From Arthrobacter sp. D5-1 (lineage in GTDB: Bacteria; Actinomycetota; Actinomycetes; Actinomycetales; Micrococcaceae): a stretch of DNA of 64,000 nucleotides. The DNA lies in assembly GCF_017357425.1 (NCBI RefSeq), contig NZ_CP014571.1, forward strand, positions 1,116,001 through 1,180,000, given 5' to 3'. Under the pieces are notes generated by a model. That model saw only the letters and a program-made list of their open reading frames with translations, did not search any database and was not told the DNA's origin. A program made the position numbers and the translations under genes. Shown in pieces: positions 25,668 to 34,467 of the stretch. Position 1 is the stretch's first letter; each line of letters begins with the position of its first letter.

Positions 25668-26890
25668 TTCGTGGATGTGCCCCCGAGGAATTCCCTGGCT
25701 GCCGTCACCAGGGCTTCCGAGCCATGCGTCAACGTCGGCTGGATAACCGGTGCGAAGTAGGGGGAGTGGTTGGACGGAATATCGGGGAGCCTGCCGGTGG
25801 TTGCCCACTCCTTGAAAAGCGCAGGGTCAGCGCCGCCCAGGAACCAGAAGACCAAGGGCGCGTCGGCGGCCTTCGCCAAGGCTCCAACGTCTTCGCTCCC
25901 GGAGACAGGGCCGGGGTCCATGATCTTGCTGTCCCCAAACTTTGCCCGGAACGACGCCGAAAGCCGGTCCACCGCCGATTCGTCATTGACGGTCAGCGGG
26001 AAGTGTTCCTCGTAGTGGAAGTCTGGTTCCTTGGGTGCCCCCGAGGCTGTTGCTTCGCTCTTGACGATCCGTTCGATGGAACCCAGAATCTTCTCCCGCG
26101 TGGCGTTGTCGAAGGACCGGACGCTGAGCCCCAAAGATGCTGTTTCAGGGATGATGTTGTTCTTGGTGCCGGAGTGGATTTGCCCGACAGTGACAACTGC
26201 TGAGTCACTGGCTGCGAGTTCCCGGGAAACGATGCCCTGCAAACGCACGGTAGCGGCCGCCGCCATCAGGACTGGGTCCACCGTGGTTTCGGGGCGCGAA
26301 CCGTGACCGCCCCGGCCATGCAGGGTAATGCTGAGGGAATCCGCGGACGCCATGGTGACGCCGGGCCGGATGCCAAACCACCCGGCCGGGAACGGTGCTA
26401 CGTGCTGGCCCAGGACGACGTCGGGCTTGGGAACACGGTCATAGAGGCCGTCCGCGACCATGGTTTCCGCACCGCCACCCCATTCCTCGGCAGGCTGGAA
26501 CACTGCGATCAGGGTGCCCTGCCATTCGTTCCGTTGGGTGGCCAGGGTTTCCACTGCTCCCACCAGGCATGTGACATGGACGTCGTGTCCACAGGCATGC
26601 ATGACGGGCATATCCTGGCCTTCATGATCGACCCCTACTGCCGTGCTTGCGTAGTCCAGGCCTGTGGCTTCCTTGACCGGCAGGGCATCCATGTCTGCAC
26701 GGAGCATGACCACCGGTCCCGGCCCGTTGTCGAGGACGCCCACCACACCGGTTTTCCCCACGTTCCGATGAACCGTGAAGCCAAGGTCTTCGAGATGACC
26801 GGCCGCGATCCCGGCAGTTCGGGTTTCCTGGAATGACAGTTCCGGGTGCGAATGCAGGTCCTTGTAGAGCTCTTCGAGGTCAATGGTCAT
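25664..26890 (-). CDS. M20 family amidohydrolase (N-acyl-amino acid/peptide hydrolase)
   Basis: A 408-residue zinc-dependent M20D-type amidohydrolase. 'SHPELSFQETRTAGIAAGHL' at the N-terminus, 'MHACGHDVHVTCLVGAVETL' with metal-binding Cys and His near 115, and 'PAEEWGGGAETMVADGLYD' with the catalytic Glu are conserved. It resembles amino-acid acylases or indole-acetyl-amino acid hydrolases; the real substrate is unknown. It interrupts the flagellar locus on the opposite strand. Confidence 0.9.
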   Translation of the reverse strand: MTIDLEELYKDLHSHPELSFQETRTAGIAAGHLEDLGFTVHRNVGKTGVVGVLDNGPGPVVMLRADMDALPVKEATGLDYASTAVGVDHEGQDMPVMHACGHDVHVTCLVGAVETLATQRNEWQGTLIAVFQPAEEWGGGAETMVADGLYDRVPKPDVVLGQHVAPFPAGWFGIRPGVTMASADSLSITLHGRGGHGSRPETTVDPVLMAAAATVRLQGIVSRELAASDSAVVTVGQIHSGTKNNIIPETASLGLSVRSFDNATREKILGSIERIVKSEATASGAPKEPDFHYEEHFPLTVNDESAVDRLSASFRAKFGDSKIMDPGPVSGSEDVGALAKAADAPLVFWFLGGADPALFKEWATTGRLPDIPSNHSPYFAPVIQPTLTHGSEALVTAAREFLGGTSTN

Positions 26891-26981
26891 GAGTCTGCCC
26901 TTTTCGTTCGACGCCTAGGTTTGGCCAGTCTATCCACACGAAAACCTGCGCGGTTTGGGAATCACGGGCACACTGGGTGCC

Positions 26982-27629
26982 ATGAATAATTCGGAGTCAG
27001 TCACCACGCGGGGATCCACTGTTGAGGACTGGACCCGGGCCCTTGCCGAGTCCACGGGCTCTCCTGGCGGTGGTGCCGGGACAGGAGTGATGCTGGCAAT
27101 TGCCGCGTCCCTGACCTCGATGGTGGCGGGGTACACGGAGGGCGGCCATGCTGAGTTGGCGGGCCTCCACGGACGGGCGCGGGCGATGCGCGAAACAGCG
27201 CTTCAGTTGGCCGACGAGGATGCCGAGGCCTCCAAAGCATTCGGTGCCGCCTTTCGGCTGTCCCCGGGCCCGGAACGGGAAGACGCGATTCACCGGGCAT
27301 CCGTCGATGCGGCGAAGGCCTCTGCCGTGCTGGGCCAGCGGGCGATCGAGGCCATTGACGACCTGGGCTGGCTTGCCGCCCATGGGAACCCTGCGCTCAT
27401 AGCGGACGTTGTGGTGGCCTTCGGAGCGCTCAGGGCGGCGATCGCAGGTGCCCGCACCAACGTCAGTTTCGACCTCTCCTCGCTCACTTCTGCTGGCGCT
27501 GACCTGGAGCAGGTTCGGGAAAAACATCCTCATCTGTGGGAGACCGTAGAGCGGCTAAGCGATGCCTTGGACCGCATTGACGAACTGACGGCAAGCGTGG
27601 ACGAAAAAGCGGCGCCTACAACGGCTTAA
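26982..27629 (+). CDS. cyclodeaminase/cyclohydrolase family protein
   Basis: A 215-residue protein of the formiminotransferase-cyclodeaminase C-terminal (FTCD_C) family. 'ALAESTGSPGGGAGTGVMLA' is the diagnostic Gly-rich segment near residue 20, followed by helical sequence. Members act in one-carbon folate chemistry, but stand-alone copies are uncharacterised. ATG 26982 is chosen since it sits shortly before the family core. Divergent from the M20 gene and inside the flagellar locus. Confidence 0.75.
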   Translation: MNNSESVTTRGSTVEDWTRALAESTGSPGGGAGTGVMLAIAASLTSMVAGYTEGGHAELAGLHGRARAMRETALQLADEDAEASKAFGAAFRLSPGPEREDAIHRASVDAAKASAVLGQRAIEAIDDLGWLAAHGNPALIADVVVAFGALRAAIAGARTNVSFDLSSLTSAGADLEQVREKHPHLWETVERLSDALDRIDELTASVDEKAAPTTA

Positions 27630-27668
27630 GTGCGCACCACGTTTGCAAAATTAGTGCGCTGAATTTGC

Positions 27669-27695
27669 TAACGGGCATTCGAGCGCTGCCGATAG
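27669..27695 (+). promoter_or_regulatory. sigma28-type promoter of the flgB operon
   Basis: TAAC-N15-GCCGATAG, identical in boxes and spacing to the flgN promoter on the other strand. It would drive the long flgB-to-flgE transcription unit. Confidence 0.75.
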
Positions 27696-27765
27696 CTGTT
27701 GCTGAGCAGGGATCGCTCGATGCATGGCCACGGATTGGCCTTACGACACCACCAGGCAGGACTTT

Positions 27766-28107
27766 GTGCTTGAATCCGTGACTTCCGCCGCCTTGGCCAG
27801 CGCCTTGGACGCGCTTTCCTTGCGCCAGCGGACCATCGCCAACAACATCGCGAATGTGAACACGCCCAATTACCAGGCCAAGAGAGTCTCTTTCGAAGAC
27901 CAGTTGGCGGCCTCAGTGCGTTCCGGTGATGGCCACGTCAATGCCACAATTTCCCCGTCCGATGAGCCAACCCGGACCGACGGAAACAACGTCAACCTGG
28001 ATACTGAGACGCTGTCCAACATCGACACCGTGTTGCGCTACCAGTTCGCCTCGAGGGCTGCGGCGGGCGAGTTCACCTCGCTGCGCACGGCGTTGAGGAC
28101 CAACTGA
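27766..28107 (+). CDS. flgB: flagellar basal-body rod protein FlgB
   Basis: A 113-residue proximal rod protein. 'ALSLRQRTIANNIANVNTPN' followed by 'YQAKRVSFEDQL' is the rod-protein N-terminal motif. GTG 27766, preceded by GGCAGGA, gives the usual short FlgB N-terminus; the upstream ATG 27724 would add an unusual acidic extension. Its stop overlaps the flgC start by one base. Confidence 0.9.
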   Translation: MLESVTSAALASALDALSLRQRTIANNIANVNTPNYQAKRVSFEDQLAASVRSGDGHVNATISPSDEPTRTDGNNVNLDTETLSNIDTVLRYQFASRAAAGEFTSLRTALRTN

Positions 28108-28499
28108 TGACTTTCGACGCAATTGGTATCGCGGGCTCGGCCCTGACCGTCCACCGCAAATGGCTTGATGCGGTCTCGGACAACCTCGCCAACATGAACA
28201 ATGCCTCCCGTACCGATGGAGAGGCTTTCCGCGCCCGCTACATCGAGGCGGCGGAAGGCAACAACGGCGATGGGGTGTACGTCAAGAGCACGCCTCTGGG
28301 GGACGGCGAAGGCCGCATCGTGTACCAACCCGACCATCCCCTGGCTGATGCTGACGGCAATGTGCGATACCCGGACATTGATATGGCGGAGCAGATGGGC
28401 ACGTTGATCATTGCCCAACGCGGATACCAGGCCAACGCCCAAGTGGTGGACCGGGCCCGCGAAACGTACTTGGCAGCACTCGAGATAGGGAAGTCCTGA
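28107..28499 (+). CDS. flgC: flagellar basal-body rod protein FlgC
   Basis: A 130-residue rod protein with 'AIGIAGSALTVHRKWLDAVS' and 'DNLANMNNASRTDGEAFRAR' at the N-terminus and the rod-type C-terminus 'IAQRGYQANAQVVDRARETY'. Coupled to flgB and fliE by overlapping stop-start codons. Confidence 0.9.
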   Translation: MTFDAIGIAGSALTVHRKWLDAVSDNLANMNNASRTDGEAFRARYIEAAEGNNGDGVYVKSTPLGDGEGRIVYQPDHPLADADGNVRYPDIDMAEQMGTLIIAQRGYQANAQVVDRARETYLAALEIGKS

Positions 28500-28798
28500 T
28501 GGCGTTGGGACCCATTGAAAGCATTCAGGGCGTCACCGGAACCGGTTACGTCAGCGCTGCACAGCCAGCCGCAGCAAGTGGCGACTTCGGCAGCGCGCTC
28601 AGTGGCGCCGTCGACAATTTGCAGTCCCTGCAGTCAACATCCAAGGAACTGGCGGTGTCCGCCGTGACCGGGAACCTGGACGACATCCACAAAGCAACCC
28701 TTGCCTCGACGCGCGCGCAGGTGACGTTCGAACTGGTGGCCGCCGTCCGGAACAAGGGCATTGACGCGTTCAACGAGATCATGAGGATGCAGGCCTGA
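28499..28798 (+). CDS. fliE: hook-basal body protein FliE
   Basis: A 99-residue FliE, the adaptor between the MS ring and rod. The C-terminal 'ASTRAQVTFELVAAVRNKGI' and 'DAFNEIMRMQA' is diagnostic. Coupled to flgC and fliF by single-base overlaps. Confidence 0.9.
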   Translation: MALGPIESIQGVTGTGYVSAAQPAAASGDFGSALSGAVDNLQSLQSTSKELAVSAVTGNLDDIHKATLASTRAQVTFELVAAVRNKGIDAFNEIMRMQA

Positions 28799-30432
28799 TG
28801 CCACCCGCGATTACCCAGTTCTTCCGCAAACTCGGCAGCGGAATCCAAGCGTTTTCGCCCGCCCAGCGGACGCTCGCTATTTTGGCCGTCGCCGTGCTGG
28901 TCCTTGGCGGCGTCGCGCTGACGGCGTGGTTGGGGAAGCCTGCCTATTCGCCGCTGTTCTCCGGGTTGAAGGACACGGACGCCAACAGCATCGTGGAGCA
29001 GCTCCGCAAGGACAACATTCCCTATGAGCTGAGCAACGGCGGTTCCACCATCCTGGTCCCCGAAGACAAGGTGTACGACGAGCGACTGAAGGCTGCCGCC
29101 GCGGGGCTCCCGTCAGCTGCTGCCACCGGGTACTCGTTGCTGGACAAACTGGGTGTCACCTCCTCCGAGTTCCAGCAGTCGGTGACCTACAAGCGGGCGC
29201 TCGAGGGTGAGCTGAGCACCACCGTCCAGGCCATGGACGGCGTCAAGAGTGCGGCTGTCCGGCTCGCCATCCCTGAGAAGTCAGTCTTTGTGGACACCAC
29301 CCCGGAGGCCACGGCGTCCGTGTTCGTGGAAACCCAACCCGGCACCACGTTGTCATCGGACAAGGTCCAAGCCATTGTGCACTTGACGTCGGCGGCCATT
29401 GAGAACCTCAAACCCACCAATGTCTCAGTGGTTGATTCCCAAGGAAACGTCCTCTCGACGGTAGGCGGCGGGGCAACGGGTTCGTCGTCCAAGCAGGCCG
29501 CCGATTACCAGCAGCGGACCTCGGACGCCGTGCGGGCAGTGTTGGACAGCGTAGTGGGACCTGGCAACGCCACAGTGGCTGTCGCCGCCGATGTCACTGC
29601 GGAATCGGCCCAGCAGCGCAGCGAAACCTTCACCCCGGCAGCGGACACCCCGGCGCTCAGCGAATCCACTAAAACGGAGACATACACCGGAACGGGCGGC
29701 GGAGCAGCAGGGGTCCTGGGGCCGGACAACATCGCAGTTCCGGGCGGCACCGATGCCAACGGCAGCTACGATTCCAGCGATACCACCAAGAACAACGCCG
29801 TCAACAAGGTCACTGAGGACCGCACCATCCCGCAAGGTGCCGTTAAGCGCCAGACCATCTCCGTGGCGATCAACCAAGCCGCTGCCGGCGGCGTCAACGT
29901 GGACTCTGTGCGCGCGCTGGTCACCTCGGCGGCCGGGATCGATGCCGCTCGCGGTGACGTGGTCACTGTAGAGGTGCTCCCGTTCAGCACTGCGGCGGCG
30001 GACAAAGCCGCCGAGGCACTGGGGGCTGCACAAGCCGATGCGGAAGCAGCCAAGGAAGCTGCGCTGATGAACACGCTCATCCTCGCCGGCAGCATCATGC
30101 TGGCAGCGATCGCGCTGATCGTGGCAGTGCTCATCACCCTGAAGCGCCGCCAACGCCGTGAGCCCGTGGATCTCGGGGAACGGCCTGATTTCGACGCCCT
30201 GCCGGTACCCAGCCCGACGCCGGCCATCACCGGACCGGCGACCACCGCCATCGAGCTGACGTCCATCCAGCCCGCTGCGCCCATCCAGCCGACTCCGGCG
30301 TTGCCCCTCCCGGGCTCGGACGCCCTGGACGGCGAGCTGAAACGCGCCCAGATCGAGGCCATGGTGGCGGACAATCCCGCCCGCACAGCCGAGTATCTGC
30401 GCGGTCTCATGGATGAAAGGCAATCCGTATGA
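28798..30432 (+). CDS. fliF: flagellar MS-ring protein FliF
   Basis: A 544-residue integral membrane ring protein. TM1 is near residues 20-42 ('TLAILAVAVLVLGGVALTAW'), the YscJ-like ring-building domains follow ('YSPLFSGLKDTDANSIVEQL'), and TM2 is near 423-445 ('LILAGSIMLAAIALIVAVLI'). The last ~30 residues form the FliG-binding tail. Overlaps fliG by four bases. Confidence 0.9.
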   Translation: MPPAITQFFRKLGSGIQAFSPAQRTLAILAVAVLVLGGVALTAWLGKPAYSPLFSGLKDTDANSIVEQLRKDNIPYELSNGGSTILVPEDKVYDERLKAAAAGLPSAAATGYSLLDKLGVTSSEFQQSVTYKRALEGELSTTVQAMDGVKSAAVRLAIPEKSVFVDTTPEATASVFVETQPGTTLSSDKVQAIVHLTSAAIENLKPTNVSVVDSQGNVLSTVGGGATGSSSKQAADYQQRTSDAVRAVLDSVVGPGNATVAVAADVTAESAQQRSETFTPAADTPALSESTKTETYTGTGGGAAGVLGPDNIAVPGGTDANGSYDSSDTTKNNAVNKVTEDRTIPQGAVKRQTISVAINQAAAGGVNVDSVRALVTSAAGIDAARGDVVTVEVLPFSTAAADKAAEALGAAQADAEAAKEAALMNTLILAGSIMLAAIALIVAVLITLKRRQRREPVDLGERPDFDALPVPSPTPAITGPATTAIELTSIQPAAPIQPTPALPLPGSDALDGELKRAQIEAMVADNPARTAEYLRGLMDERQSV

Positions 30433-31457
30433 GCCACGCGGTTCCGGAAGCATCAGCCCTGAACGGAGTGCAGAAGGTGGCGGTGGTGCTCATGCAGATG
30501 AGTCCCACCAGCGCGGCCTCGGTCATGGCCCAATTCTCCGAATCCGAAGCAGAGGACATAGCCGCCGAGATCGTACGGCTCCGCCGCGTCTCCTCGGTCG
30601 TGGCGGACCACGTCATCAACGAGTTTCACGGACTGGCCCTCAGCGGCCGCCGCACGGCCCGCGGCGGCCAGGAATTCGCCGTCGGGCTTCTTGAAGCGTC
30701 CTTCGGCGCGGACAAAGCCGCAGGCTTCATGGACCGCCTCGCATCCACCATGGCCGGGAAGTCCTTCGAGTTCCTGGAAATGATGGACCCCGGGCAGATA
30801 CTGGCTTTGATCGACGGTGAGCTCCCGCAAACCATCGCACTGATTTTGGCCCACTTGCGCCCCGGGAAGGCCTCCGCGGTGATGTCCGGTCTGGGGGATG
30901 TGCAACGGATCGAGGTTGCCCGCTGCATCGCGACCATGGGCTCGGCATCGCCAGAAGCAGTTGGCATCGTGGCTGAGACCCTCAAAATCCGGGCAGGCGC
31001 CGTCATGTCGCAACGGAAGTCGAACGAGATCGTGGGCGGCATCCAGCCATTGGTGGACATCATCAACCGGTCCGACGTCACCACTGAACGCTCTGTGCTG
31101 GACGGCTTGGGCACGCTTGATCCGGAGCTCGCCACCGAGGTTCGCGCCCGCATGCTCACGTTCGTGGACATCGTGAAGTTGGAGCCGCGGGACATCCAGC
31201 AGATCCTCCGCGGGGTCAGCGCCGACGTCCTGGCCGTGGCCATGAAAGGCGCCCCCACGGTGGTGCTGGACACTGTCCGCGCCAACATGTCCGGTCGCAA
31301 CCTCGAAATCCTCGAGTCCGAAATGGCGGCGTCCGGTCCCGTCCGGGCCTCGCAGGTAGAGGAAGCCCGGGCCGAGATCGTCCGCTCCATCCGCGAACTC
31401 GAAGCCGAAGGCGCCATCGTTGTCCGCCGCGGGGACGAGGACGACTTTGTCTACTGA
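30429..31457 (+). CDS. fliG: flagellar motor switch protein FliG
   Basis: A 342-residue switch protein that joins the MS ring to the C-ring and contacts the stator. 'QKVAVVLMQMSPTSAASVMA' opens the N domain; 'LALIDGELPQTIALILAHLR' and 'AFTFVDI'-type 'MLTFVDIVKLEPRDIQQILR' are the middle and C domains with conserved charges. Length is typical. Confidence 0.9.
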   Translation: MSHAVPEASALNGVQKVAVVLMQMSPTSAASVMAQFSESEAEDIAAEIVRLRRVSSVVADHVINEFHGLALSGRRTARGGQEFAVGLLEASFGADKAAGFMDRLASTMAGKSFEFLEMMDPGQILALIDGELPQTIALILAHLRPGKASAVMSGLGDVQRIEVARCIATMGSASPEAVGIVAETLKIRAGAVMSQRKSNEIVGGIQPLVDIINRSDVTTERSVLDGLGTLDPELATEVRARMLTFVDIVKLEPRDIQQILRGVSADVLAVAMKGAPTVVLDTVRANMSGRNLEILESEMAASGPVRASQVEEARAEIVRSIRELEAEGAIVVRRGDEDDFVY

Positions 31458-32061
31458 GCACTTCACCCGTGTCACCTTCCCGGCTATTGGCGGCCCGGAA
31501 CGTTCCACCGAGACCGATCGCGGATTCGTCCAGGGCCACGCTGCCGGCTACGCCGCCGGGATCCACGCTGCTGCGGCCGAGCAGCGCCAGCTTCAGGAAC
31601 GTCTGAGGACAGAGCATGAGGACATGCTCGACGCCGGCCGCTCGGCTGCGGCACATGCCGTTCAGCTTTTGCAGGCGGCAGCTGCAGCGGCCCAGCAGCG
31701 CCAGGAAGTCGCTGTGGACGACGTGCAGGATGTACTGGCGGCCAGTGCGGTCGAACTCGCCGAAGCCATCCTGGGTTACGAACTTGCCAAGGGGGAGAAC
31801 ACCGCCTGGGCAGCGCTGGACCGGGCGCTGGGAGCGCAGGGTACCGGCGTTGGACGCGTCACCGCGGTGCGCCTCCACCCGGGCGACGTTGCGGCGCTGG
31901 CGACGTCCGGCGTCGTGGACGTTGCCGGTGTTGAACTGAAGCCGGACCCTACGCTCAACCCTGGTGACGCCGTCGGGGAGTATCCGGACGGGTGGATCGA
32001 TGCCCGCATCGGCAGCGCGCTGGAGCGGGCCAAACAGGCGCTGCTGGGACCTGAGGCATGA
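31447..32061 (+). CDS. fliH: flagellar export ATPase regulator FliH-like
   Basis: A 204-residue coiled protein between fliG and fliI, the usual fliH position. 'GFVQGHAAGYAAGIHAAAAE' begins the GxxxG/Ala-rich helical region, and the C-terminal half is the type III secretion stator-like domain. TTG 31447 with GAGG seven bases upstream is the best start; it overlaps the fliG end. Confidence 0.8.
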   Translation: MSTEHFTRVTFPAIGGPERSTETDRGFVQGHAAGYAAGIHAAAAEQRQLQERLRTEHEDMLDAGRSAAAHAVQLLQAAAAAAQQRQEVAVDDVQDVLAASAVELAEAILGYELAKGENTAWAALDRALGAQGTGVGRVTAVRLHPGDVAALATSGVVDVAGVELKPDPTLNPGDAVGEYPDGWIDARIGSALERAKQALLGPEA

Positions 32062-33386
32062 GGCCCCACGCGGTCCGCTTCCACGCTGCGTTGGCCGCTG
32101 CCGCGCCGCAGCGGGTCGGGACCGTCACGTCAGTGCTTGGCCTGGGGCTGGAAATCGCCGGACTGGATTGCGCGGTTGGCGAGCTCGTCACAGTGGGCGC
32201 CGGTCCTGAAACGCTCGACGCCGAAGTGGTTGCCTCGGTCAGCGGGACCGTGCGGTGCATGCCCCTCGGCCGGCTGACCGGTGTTGCCGCGGGAGCTCCC
32301 GCACGAGCCAAAGGTGCGCCGATGCTGGTGCCCACCGGCGCCGGCTTGTTCGGACGGGTGCTGGATGCACTGGGCCGCCCGATCGACGGCAAAGGTCCTC
32401 TGCCCGTGTCCCGCATGGTGCCCTTGGATCAGGAAGCGCCGTCAGCCATGAGCAGGGCACGCATCGACACGCCCCTGCAGACCGGTGTCCGCGTCCTGGA
32501 CACCATGACGACCCTCGGCCGTGGCCAGCGCATGGGCCTGTTCGCGGGATCCGGTGTGGGAAAGTCCTCGCTGCTGTCCATGGTGGCCCGTGGCACGGAT
32601 GCCGAAGTCTCAGTGATCGCCCTGGTAGGGGAGCGCGGCCGTGAAGTGCGCGAATTCCTCGAAGACGACCTCGGCCCCGAAGGCCTTGCCCGCTCCGTGG
32701 TGGTGGTCGCAACATCGGACGAGCCCGCCCTCATGCGGCTCCGGGCCGCCGTCACAGCCACCCGCATCGCCGAGTCCTTCCGCGAAGCCGACAAGGACGT
32801 GGTGCTCATGATGGACTCCCTGACCCGTGTGGCCATGGCGCAGCGCGAGATCGGCCTCTCCGCAGGTGAGCCACCCGCGACACGCGGCTACCCGCCGTCG
32901 ACCTTTTCCGTCCTGGCGAGGCTCCTGGAGCGCGCCGGAACCGCGGAAACCGGCTCCGTTACCGGGATCTACACCGTGCTGGTGGACGGTGACGACCACA
33001 ACGAACCTATCGCCGATGCCGCCCGTTCCATCCTGGACGGCCACGTGGTCCTGGACCGCAAACTCGCCGTCACCGGGCATTTCCCCTCCGTGGACGTGCT
33101 GGGCTCCGTGTCCCGCGTGGCGTCGAAAGTGAACGCCCGTGAGCACTCGGCGCTCGCGGTCTCGCTTCGCCGCGTCCTTGCGGCACGGCGTGGTGCCCAA
33201 GACCTGATCGACGTCGGCGCTTACCGGCACGGCAGCAACCCACTGGTGGATGCAGCCCTGGACCACGAGGCCGCCATCAACCGGTTCCTCCGGCAGGGGA
33301 TGGGCGAATCGACGCCCCACGGCGATGCATGGGCCGAGCTTTCCAGACTTTCAGCGAACTTTGGACATTTTGAAGGAGCCGCGTGA
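32058..33386 (+). CDS. fliI: flagellum-specific ATPase FliI
   Basis: A 442-residue ATPase of the flagellar export apparatus. The Walker A motif 'GLFAGSGVGKSS' is at residues 160-171, Walker B 'DVVLMMDSLTRVAMAQREIG' near 250, and 'GEPPATRGYPPSTFSVLARL' is typical of the FliI/F1-beta family. Overlaps fliH and fliJ by four bases each. Confidence 0.95.
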   Translation: MRPHAVRFHAALAAAAPQRVGTVTSVLGLGLEIAGLDCAVGELVTVGAGPETLDAEVVASVSGTVRCMPLGRLTGVAAGAPARAKGAPMLVPTGAGLFGRVLDALGRPIDGKGPLPVSRMVPLDQEAPSAMSRARIDTPLQTGVRVLDTMTTLGRGQRMGLFAGSGVGKSSLLSMVARGTDAEVSVIALVGERGREVREFLEDDLGPEGLARSVVVVATSDEPALMRLRAAVTATRIAESFREADKDVVLMMDSLTRVAMAQREIGLSAGEPPATRGYPPSTFSVLARLLERAGTAETGSVTGIYTVLVDGDDHNEPIADAARSILDGHVVLDRKLAVTGHFPSVDVLGSVSRVASKVNAREHSALAVSLRRVLAARRGAQDLIDVGAYRHGSNPLVDAALDHEAAINRFLRQGMGESTPHGDAWAELSRLSANFGHFEGAA

Positions 33387-33808
33387 ACCGACAATTCTCC
33401 CTGGCCGGGCTCTTGCGGCTGCGACAGGCCGAGCAGAAATCCGCGGAAAGCGGACTTGCCGCGGCAAACTCGCGTTCGGCGTCGTTGCGTGTCCGCCGGG
33501 CGGAAGCCCGTGAAGCCCTGGCCGATTCCGCAGGGCATGCCGGGGACTCCGCATCCTTGCTGGCCATCGCTGCTGCCCGCGCCTCCTCGCAGAGCATGCT
33601 TGCCGAGTTGGATGCTTTGGCAGCTGTGGCCGAAAGCGAGGCTGCCTCAGCCCGGGCCGAGTACACGGAGGCGAAGCGTCGCGCCGTGGGGCTGGAGAAG
33701 CTCGAAGTCCGTCACGACGCCGAATATGCCGCGTCCGCACTCCGGGCCGAGCAGGGCGTCCTGGACGAAATCGCGTCCACGGCGTGGCACAGGAAGGCCG
33801 GCTCATGA
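33383..33808 (+). CDS. fliJ: flagellar export protein FliJ-like
   Basis: A 141-residue, almost entirely coiled-coil protein from GTG 33383 ('FSLAGLLRLRQAEQKSAESG'). Size, heptad-like Ala/Glu/Arg pattern and position after fliI fit FliJ, the central stalk that links the ATPase to FlhA. Confidence 0.8.
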   Translation: MNRQFSLAGLLRLRQAEQKSAESGLAAANSRSASLRVRRAEAREALADSAGHAGDSASLLAIAAARASSQSMLAELDALAAVAESEAASARAEYTEAKRRAVGLEKLEVRHDAEYAASALRAEQGVLDEIASTAWHRKAGS

Positions 33809-34467
33809 GCATGACCGACGCCATCGGGCGAATCCAGAGCATCGAGGCCCAGTTACAGCAGTTGGCCCAAGGCGCGCGTGTGTCCGCTGCTGCTGCTTCT
33901 TCGACCGCGTCGACCGCTTCGGTTGCCGACGCCGCGTCCTTCGCTTCGGCGTTGAGCAGTGCGATGGGGACTTCGTCCGCGTCCTCTTCGCTGGCGTCCG
34001 GGTTGAGTGCTGCTGGCTTGGGCTCGCTGTTGCCGGCTGCCGGAAGTACGACGGCGACCGCAGGGACGGCGGCTGTCGGCACCCGCGGCGGGGCCGTCAC
34101 GGGTGACGCCGTGGTGGCCGCGGCTAAGAAGTACATTGGTGTGCCCTACGTCTGGGGTGGGACCAATCCCGCAGTGGGCATGGACTGCTCCGGATTTGTC
34201 CAACGGGTGTTCAAGGATCTTGGGGTAGAACTGCCGCGCGTGGTTAGCGACCAGATGCAGAAGGGCACGCCCGTCGCATCGCTGGCAGAGGCCAAGCCAG
34301 GAGACCTGGTGGTCAGCTACGGCGGAGAACACATCTCCATTTATCTTGGCAACGGCAAAGCCATCGACGCTCCCGTACCCGGCCAGACCATCCAGATCCG
34401 GGACGCTTGGGAGAAGTACTCCAACTTGACGTCCATCCGCCGGATCGTCCCGGCAGGGGGCGCATGA
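33805..34467 (+). CDS. NlpC/P60 peptidoglycan hydrolase within the flagellar operon
   Basis: A 220-residue protein with a coiled N-terminus ('IGRIQSIEAQLQQLAQ'), an Ala/Ser-rich linker and a C-terminal NlpC/P60 domain. Catalytic Cys128 lies in 'GMDCSGFVQRVF' and His176 in 'YGGEHISIYLGNG'. No signal peptide is visible, so export through the flagellar apparatus is likely. Between fliJ and fliK it would open the peptidoglycan for the rod, replacing the muramidase domain of enterobacterial FlgJ. Overlaps both neighbours by four bases. Confidence 0.85.
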   Translation: MSMTDAIGRIQSIEAQLQQLAQGARVSAAAASSTASTASVADAASFASALSSAMGTSSASSSLASGLSAAGLGSLLPAAGSTTATAGTAAVGTRGGAVTGDAVVAAAKKYIGVPYVWGGTNPAVGMDCSGFVQRVFKDLGVELPRVVSDQMQKGTPVASLAEAKPGDLVVSYGGEHISIYLGNGKAIDAPVPGQTIQIRDAWEKYSNLTSIRRIVPAGGA

